From NCBI GenBank assembly GCA_041287865.1, contig JBGGMV010000097.1:38847-102846 (forward strand): a stretch of DNA of 64,000 nt, written 5' to 3'. Below the pieces are notes generated by a model that was not told the DNA's origin, did no database searches, and worked only from the letters and a program-made list of their open reading frames with translations. The position numbers and the translations under genes are program-made. This document shows, piece after piece, positions 59,420 through 64,000 of this stretch; positions within the stretch are counted from its first letter, which is position 1; each line of letters starts with the position of its first letter. This DNA comes from JAPWJZ01 sp041287865. Lineage in GTDB: Bacteria > Pseudomonadota > Alphaproteobacteria > Micavibrionales > UBA2020.

Positions 59420-61731
59420 TTACGCACCGCTTCGATTGCCTTCAAGACATTCTCCGGCGTGGCGGGGGTCTGCAGCGGCGGCAGGCAGCGGTCCTTGCCC
59501 GTTGCGGCGATAGCGTCGCGGATAGCGAGGAAAGATGAAATACCCAGCATCAAGGGCGGCTCGCCCACGGCTTTGGAGCGATAAATCGTTTCTTCCTGAT
59601 TTTCGCCGTCATACAGTGCGACGCGGAAATCGTTCGGGATATCACGGCCGGTGGGAATTTTATAGGTGCTGGGCGCGTGCGTCTTGAATTCGCCCTTGGG
59701 GTTCCACCACAATTCTTCCGAGGTCAGCCAGCCGGTGCCCTGCACATAGCCGCCCTCGATCTGCCCGATATCGATGGCAGGGTTAAGAGAGCGACCCACG
59801 TCATGCAGCAAATCGGCGCGCAGGAATTTGTATTCGCCGGTCAGCGTATCGACGATCACCTCGGTAATCGCCGCGCCATAGGCGAAGTAGAAGAAGGGTC
59901 GGCCCTTGGCCTTGGCGCGATCCCACGAAATTTTCGGCGTGGCGTAAAAACCGGTGGAGGACAGCGAAATGCGATTGGTATAGGCCAGCATGGCGAGTTC
60001 TTTAAACGCCATCGGCTTGCCGCCGATATGCACCTGCCCGCCGGTGAAAAGCACCATCTGCGGCGCAACCTTGAAATGCGCGGCCGCGAATTCGATCAGG
60101 CGGTTTTTGATGGTCAGCGCGGCTGCCTCCGCCGCCTTGCCGTTGAGGTCGGAGCCGCTGGAGGCGGCCGTGGCGGAAGTGTTGGGCACTTTCGACGTAT
60201 TGGTCGCGGTGATGCGCACCTTGTCCAGATCGATCTGGAACACATCGGCCACGACCTGGCAGACCTTGGTATGGAGCCCCTGTCCCATTTCAGTGCCGCC
60301 GTGGTTGAGCTGCACCGTGCCGTCCTTGTAGACATGCACCAGCGCGCCGGCCTGGTTGAGCATCGTCAATGTAAAGCTGATGCCGAATTTGACAGGCGTG
60401 AGCGCGATGCCCTTTTTCAGCACTTTGCTGGAGGCGTTGAATTTCCGCACCTCTGCCACGCGCTTTGAGTAGTCGCCGGTTTTTTCCAGTTCGGCGAAGA
60501 TATCGCCGATAATGTTATCCTCGACCGTCATGCCGTAGTGCGTGGTGCAGCGGTCTTTCAACGCGCCTTTTGCGTCGTAAAGGTTTACTTTGCGCACTTC
60601 CTGCGGGTCTTTGCCAAGGGCACGGGCAATGTCATCGATCACGTATTCTATCGCCAGCATGCCCTGCGGCCCGCCAAAACCGCGGAAGGCGGTGTTGGAG
60701 ACCTTGTGCGTAAAACACCTGTAACTGGTGACCTTGCTGTCGCCCAGATAATAGACGTTGTCGGCATGGAACATCGCGCGGTCGGCGATGGCGTTGGATA
60801 AATCGGGGCTCATGCCGCAATCGGCGGCCTGCGTGAATTCGATACCGGTGATAAGGCCGTTGTCGTCATATGCCACATCATACGAAATGTGGAACGGGTG
60901 GCGCTTGCCTGTGATGATCATGTCATCGTCGCGGTCTAACCGGCATTTAACGGCGCGGCGTGATTTCCATGCCAGAGCGGCCGCGACGCAGGCGATCAGC
61001 GATGCCTGGCTTTCCTTGCCGCCGAAACCGCCGCCCATGCGGCGCACCTCGACCGTCACAAGGTGATCGGGAATTTTAAGCACCTTGGCGATAAGATGCT
61101 GCACTTCCGACGGATGCTGAGTCGACGACCAGCAGTGCATTTCGCCGTTTTCGAGCGGCGTGGCCATGGCGATCTGGCCTTCGAGATAGAAATGGTCCTG
61201 CCCGCCGATATCGAGCGCGCCCTTCAGCTTGTTCTTGCCCTTGGCAAGGCCGGCCTTGCTGTCACCCTGCTGCATCACATAGGGATCGCCAACGAATTTC
61301 TGCGCCTTGATAGCGTCATGGGTAGTGAGTATAGGCGCGAGCACTTCGTATTCCACCACCGCCAGTTTCGCGGCCTTGTGCGCAATCTCGATCGTTTCGG
61401 CTGCGATGGCGGCGACGGACTGGCCGTGGTAAAGCACTTCGGTTTCCGCGAAAACAGGGTCGCCGCCGAAAACAGGGGCGGCATCGTTCACGCCGGGAAT
61501 ATCTTTGCTCGTCATCACCGCATGTACGCCCGGAATGCTGCAGGCGGAAACGTCTATCTTTTTTATCTTGGCATGGGCATGAGGGCTTTTGATGATATAG
61601 GCGTGCAGGCAGCCTTGAGGCTCCAGCACGTCATCGGTATAGGTGGCCTCGCCCGTCACATGCAGGTGCGCGCTGTCATGCGGCTTGGCCGCGCCCATGC
61701 CGCCGTCGATTGTTTTTGTTTCATTCGGCAT
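59416..61731 (-). CDS. xdhB: Xanthine dehydrogenase molybdopterin subunit XdhB
   Basis: Large catalytic subunit, 771 residues, normal for bacterial XdhB. Cofactor-binding motifs include GGGFGGKESQ, FRGFGGPQG and the catalytic glutamate in AVGEPPLMLG. It oxidises hypoxanthine and xanthine with water as oxygen source. The ATG at 61731 overlaps the xdhA end by 11 nt. Confidence 0.95.
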   Translation of the reverse strand: MPNETKTIDGGMGAAKPHDSAHLHVTGEATYTDDVLEPQGCLHAYIIKSPHAHAKIKKIDVSACSIPGVHAVMTSKDIPGVNDAAPVFGGDPVFAETEVLYHGQSVAAIAAETIEIAHKAAKLAVVEYEVLAPILTTHDAIKAQKFVGDPYVMQQGDSKAGLAKGKNKLKGALDIGGQDHFYLEGQIAMATPLENGEMHCWSSTQHPSEVQHLIAKVLKIPDHLVTVEVRRMGGGFGGKESQASLIACVAAALAWKSRRAVKCRLDRDDDMIITGKRHPFHISYDVAYDDNGLITGIEFTQAADCGMSPDLSNAIADRAMFHADNVYYLGDSKVTSYRCFTHKVSNTAFRGFGGPQGMLAIEYVIDDIARALGKDPQEVRKVNLYDAKGALKDRCTTHYGMTVEDNIIGDIFAELEKTGDYSKRVAEVRKFNASSKVLKKGIALTPVKFGISFTLTMLNQAGALVHVYKDGTVQLNHGGTEMGQGLHTKVCQVVADVFQIDLDKVRITATNTSKVPNTSATAASSGSDLNGKAAEAAALTIKNRLIEFAAAHFKVAPQMVLFTGGQVHIGGKPMAFKELAMLAYTNRISLSSTGFYATPKISWDRAKAKGRPFFYFAYGAAITEVIVDTLTGEYKFLRADLLHDVGRSLNPAIDIGQIEGGYVQGTGWLTSEELWWNPKGEFKTHAPSTYKIPTGRDIPNDFRVALYDGENQEETIYRSKAVGEPPLMLGISSFLAIRDAIAATGKDRCLPPLQTPATPENVLKAIEAVRK

Positions 61732-63211
61732 AGCGGTAGACCTGCGTCGGCGTTGCGGGTTCGGTCGTTTCGAAGAAGAAACGGTGCAGCAGGTTTTTCG
61801 CGATGGTCGCGCGGTAGGCTTCGCTGGCGCGCATATCGCTCATGGGCTTGTAATCGCTATCCAGCGCTTTCATGCCGGCGCGGAGCGTGTCTTCGTTCCA
61901 CGGCTGACCCGCCAGCGCTTTTTCGACATTGGTCGCGCGGTGCGGCGTGCCGGCCATGCCGCCGTAGGCGATGCGGGCCTCGGCAACCTTGCCGTCCTTG
62001 ATTTCCAGCGCGAAGGCGGCGCAGACGGCGGAGATATCCTGATCGAAACGTTTCGACAGTTTATAAACGCGGAACTGCACAGTGGCCGGTTTTTTCGGCA
62101 CGATGATTTTTTCAACAAACTCGCCGGGTTTGCGATCCTGCTTTTTATATTCAATGAAGAAATCTTCGAGGTTCAGCGTACGGCTGCCGGATTTTGATCT
62201 CAGCACCAGTTTCGTCTTCAGCACGATCAGCGGCGGCGGGCCGTCGCCGATGGGGGAGCCGTTGGCGATATTGCCGCCCACCGTGCCCGCATTGCGGATA
62301 TGGACGGAGGCAAAACGCTTCAGCAGGTTTTCCATCGAGGGATCGAAGGCCGCGAGCGCTGCGAAGGCTTCGGTGTAGGTGGCCGCGCCGCCGATCTCCA
62401 GCCCCTCGGCCGTTTCCTTGATCTGGCGCAGTTCAGCCACGTTGCCGGTATAGATCACCACCGGCAGTTCCATATGGAATTTCGTCACCCAGAGGCCGAC
62501 GTCGGTGCCGCCCGCAAGAATGGTCGCGGCGGGATACTGCGCGTAAATATCGGCCAGTTCCGCAACCGTGACGGGCGCAAAGAATTTCTTGCCCTCCGCC
62601 TCATACGAAAACATTTTATTCCGCTGGATCGTCGCCAGCGTTTTCGGCTCGGAGGGCAGCGCGCGGTTCGTGTCTTTGTTGGCAACGCGCGCGGCGTCGA
62701 GGATGGGGCGGTAGCCGGTGCAGCGGCAGAGGTTGCCGGCGATGGCGTCCTGTATATCCTCGTCGTTCGCGTTTTTGGTATTGTTCATGAGCGTGGAGAG
62801 CGCCATGACGAAACCCGGTGTGCAGAAACCGCATTGCGAGCCGTGGCATTTCACCATTTGCTCCTGCACGGGATTCATCTTGCAGTCACGTTTCAGGTGT
62901 TCAACCGTCACTACCTCGCGCCCGTCCAGCGTGGGGAGGAAGGCGATGCAGGCGTTGATGCTCTGGTAATCGGTTTTGCCGTCTTTGAGTTTTCCGACGG
63001 CGACGGTGCAGGCGCCGCAGTCGCCCTCGGCGCAGCCTTCCTTGGTGCCGGGCAGGCCCGCATTGCGCCGCAAATATTGCAGCAGCGTCGTGGTGGGCGA
63101 CAGGCCCTCGACCACCGTCTTTTTGCCGTTCAGGATGAAGGTAATGGGATCTGGCATTTCCGGTTTTCTGAAAACAAAATGATTACAAGAAGATACCGTT
63201 TTTATAGGCAT
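61721..63211 (-). CDS. xdhA: Xanthine dehydrogenase Fe-S/FAD subunit XdhA
   Basis: The product has 496 residues from the ATG at 63211. Two [2Fe-2S] sites: CAEGDCGACTV with a following distal cysteine, and CGFCTPGF plus CRCTGYRP. The FAD domain has ATILAGGTDVGLW and an IGDGPPPL loop. It passes electrons from XdhB to NAD. AGGG sits 6 nt before the ATG at 63211; a second ATG at 63157 matches the usual family N-terminus but has no good ribosome site. First gene of xdhABC-desulfurase-copA, divergent from adenine deaminase. Confidence 0.94.
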   Translation of the reverse strand: MPIKTVSSCNHFVFRKPEMPDPITFILNGKKTVVEGLSPTTTLLQYLRRNAGLPGTKEGCAEGDCGACTVAVGKLKDGKTDYQSINACIAFLPTLDGREVVTVEHLKRDCKMNPVQEQMVKCHGSQCGFCTPGFVMALSTLMNNTKNANDEDIQDAIAGNLCRCTGYRPILDAARVANKDTNRALPSEPKTLATIQRNKMFSYEAEGKKFFAPVTVAELADIYAQYPAATILAGGTDVGLWVTKFHMELPVVIYTGNVAELRQIKETAEGLEIGGAATYTEAFAALAAFDPSMENLLKRFASVHIRNAGTVGGNIANGSPIGDGPPPLIVLKTKLVLRSKSGSRTLNLEDFFIEYKKQDRKPGEFVEKIIVPKKPATVQFRVYKLSKRFDQDISAVCAAFALEIKDGKVAEARIAYGGMAGTPHRATNVEKALAGQPWNEDTLRAGMKALDSDYKPMSDMRASEAYRATIAKNLLHRFFFETTEPATPTQVYRYAE

Positions 63212-63218
63212 GAGTCAC

Positions 63219-63232
63219 CCTAAAATGTTAGG
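63219..63232. promoter_or_regulatory. Palindrome in the xdhA/adenine deaminase divergent region
   Basis: CCTAA-AATG-TTAGG, a perfect 5-bp inverted repeat inside the 65-nt space between the divergent starts, next to the xdhA ribosome site. A binding site for a purine-responsive regulator is possible. Confidence 0.3.
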
Positions 63233-63276
63233 ATGTTTTCCACTGTTTTGCCCTTTTTTTGAGAGGATTTTGACCC

Positions 63277-64000
63277 ATGGACAAATTCATCGAAGGCCTG
63301 CCGAAAGTCGAGCTGCACCTGCATATCGAGGGCAGTTTAGAGCCCGAGCTCATGTTCGCGCTGGCCAAGCGCAACGGCATCAAAATCCCCTTCAACACCG
63401 TGGAGGAAGTGCGCGAGGCCTATAACTTCTCGAACCTGCAGGACTTCCTGGACATCTACTATCAAGGCATGAACGTGCTGCAGACCGAGCAGGACTATTA
63501 CGACCTGACCATGGCCTACCTGAAAAAGGTCGCGTCGCAGAATGTCATGCATACCGAAATCTTCTTCGACCCGCAGGGCCACACCGAACGCGGCGTGAAA
63601 TTCGACACCGTGGTGAAGGGCATTACCCGCGCGCTTGAAGACGGCGAAAAGAACCTCGGTATCTCCTCCAAGCTCATTATGAGCTTCCTGCGCCATCTGA
63701 GCGAGGCGGACGCGATCAAGACGCTCGACGAAGCACTGCCCTACAAGGACAAAATCTTCGCCGTCGGACTCGACAGCTCGGAAAAAGGCCATCCGCCCTC
63801 GAAATTCGAGCGCGTTTTCGCCAAGGCCGGCAAGGAAGGATTCAAGATCGTGGCGCATGCCGGCGAGGAAGGCCCGCCGGAATATGTCTGGGAAGCGCTT
63901 GATAAAATCAACGTCAACCGCGTCGACCACGGCAACCGTTCGCTGGAGGACAGCAAGCTGGTCGACCGTCTGGTGAAGGACGAAATGCCGCTGACCGTCT
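63277..64000 (+). CDS. Adenine deaminase (adenosine deaminase-like; 3' end outside window)
   Basis: Zinc enzyme turning adenine into hypoxanthine. 241 residues are visible to the right edge. The metal-binding HLHIEGSLEPELMF near residue 15, FFDPQGHTERG, GLDSSEKGHPPSKF and HAGEEGPPEYVWEAL all follow the bacterial adenine deaminase subgroup rather than classical adenosine deaminase; my recollection of the Pseudomonas enzyme matches well. GAGAGG lies about 10 nt before the ATG. Its product hypoxanthine is the substrate of the divergent xdh operon. Confidence 0.87.
   Translation, partial: MDKFIEGLPKVELHLHIEGSLEPELMFALAKRNGIKIPFNTVEEVREAYNFSNLQDFLDIYYQGMNVLQTEQDYYDLTMAYLKKVASQNVMHTEIFFDPQGHTERGVKFDTVVKGITRALEDGEKNLGISSKLIMSFLRHLSEADAIKTLDEALPYKDKIFAVGLDSSEKGHPPSKFERVFAKAGKEGFKIVAHAGEEGPPEYVWEALDKINVNRVDHGNRSLEDSKLVDRLVKDEMPLTV

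Overview
The window is a gene-dense, GC-rich (about 60% by eye) bacterial chromosome segment. It is most likely from an alphaproteobacterium. The evidence is circumstantial: several ECF promoters fit the alphaproteobacterial EcfG pattern (GGAAC, 16-17 nt, nGTT), one protein has a PodJ-like Sel1/peptidoglycan-binding layout, and a cysteine desulfurase sits in the xdh operon, recalling the Rhodobacter NifS4 case. I cannot name the genus.

Positions 1-20315 hold a nearly complete alginate system, cut into opposing transcription units rather than one Pseudomonas-type operon. algD-alg8 runs left and leaves the window. algF-algX-algG-algJ runs right. alg44-algA-algK-algE-algC-algL runs left and converges on algJ. 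A lone cupin phosphomannose isomerase and a small secreted protein run right. Finally, a 1449-residue secreted protein joins an AlgE4-like mannuronan C5-epimerase module, an SGNH acetylesterase module and three RTX blocks. AlgC and AlgA plus the separate isomerase make GDP-mannose from fructose-6-phosphate, and AlgD oxidises it. Alg8/Alg44 polymerise under c-di-GMP control. AlgK/AlgE export the chain, AlgX/J/F acetylate it, AlgG epimerises it in the periplasm and AlgL clears strays. Only algI is missing, and it may lie beyond the left edge.

Positions 20316-24160 look like a small accessory zone: a short orphan gene, a probable structured RNA, an HNH nuclease, tRNA-Gln(UUG) and a PodJ-like Sel1 protein.

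Positions 24163-32740 form a tightly coupled eight-gene operon on the minus strand: ECF sigma factor, single-span putative anti-sigma factor, secreted protein, three proteins with CsgG/TolB-like N-terminal domains (one of 1213 residues with TPR and beta-propeller parts), a thioredoxin-fold protein and a small secreted protein. I know no described system with this composition; it is the best candidate for something new.

Positions 32876-47640 are mixed: a membrane-anchored degenerate Nudix protein, a class 3 asparaginase with a propeller protein, a modified SDF-family transporter, a GH3/GH144/ABC-transporter unit, a REC-histidine kinase facing two stand-alone receivers, and an alpha/beta hydrolase.

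Positions 47651-64000 carry three tandem M3 metallopeptidases, an ankyrin protein, and a purine locus (xdhA-xdhB-xdhC-cysteine desulfurase-copper ATPase, divergent from adenine deaminase) that should take adenine via hypoxanthine to urate.
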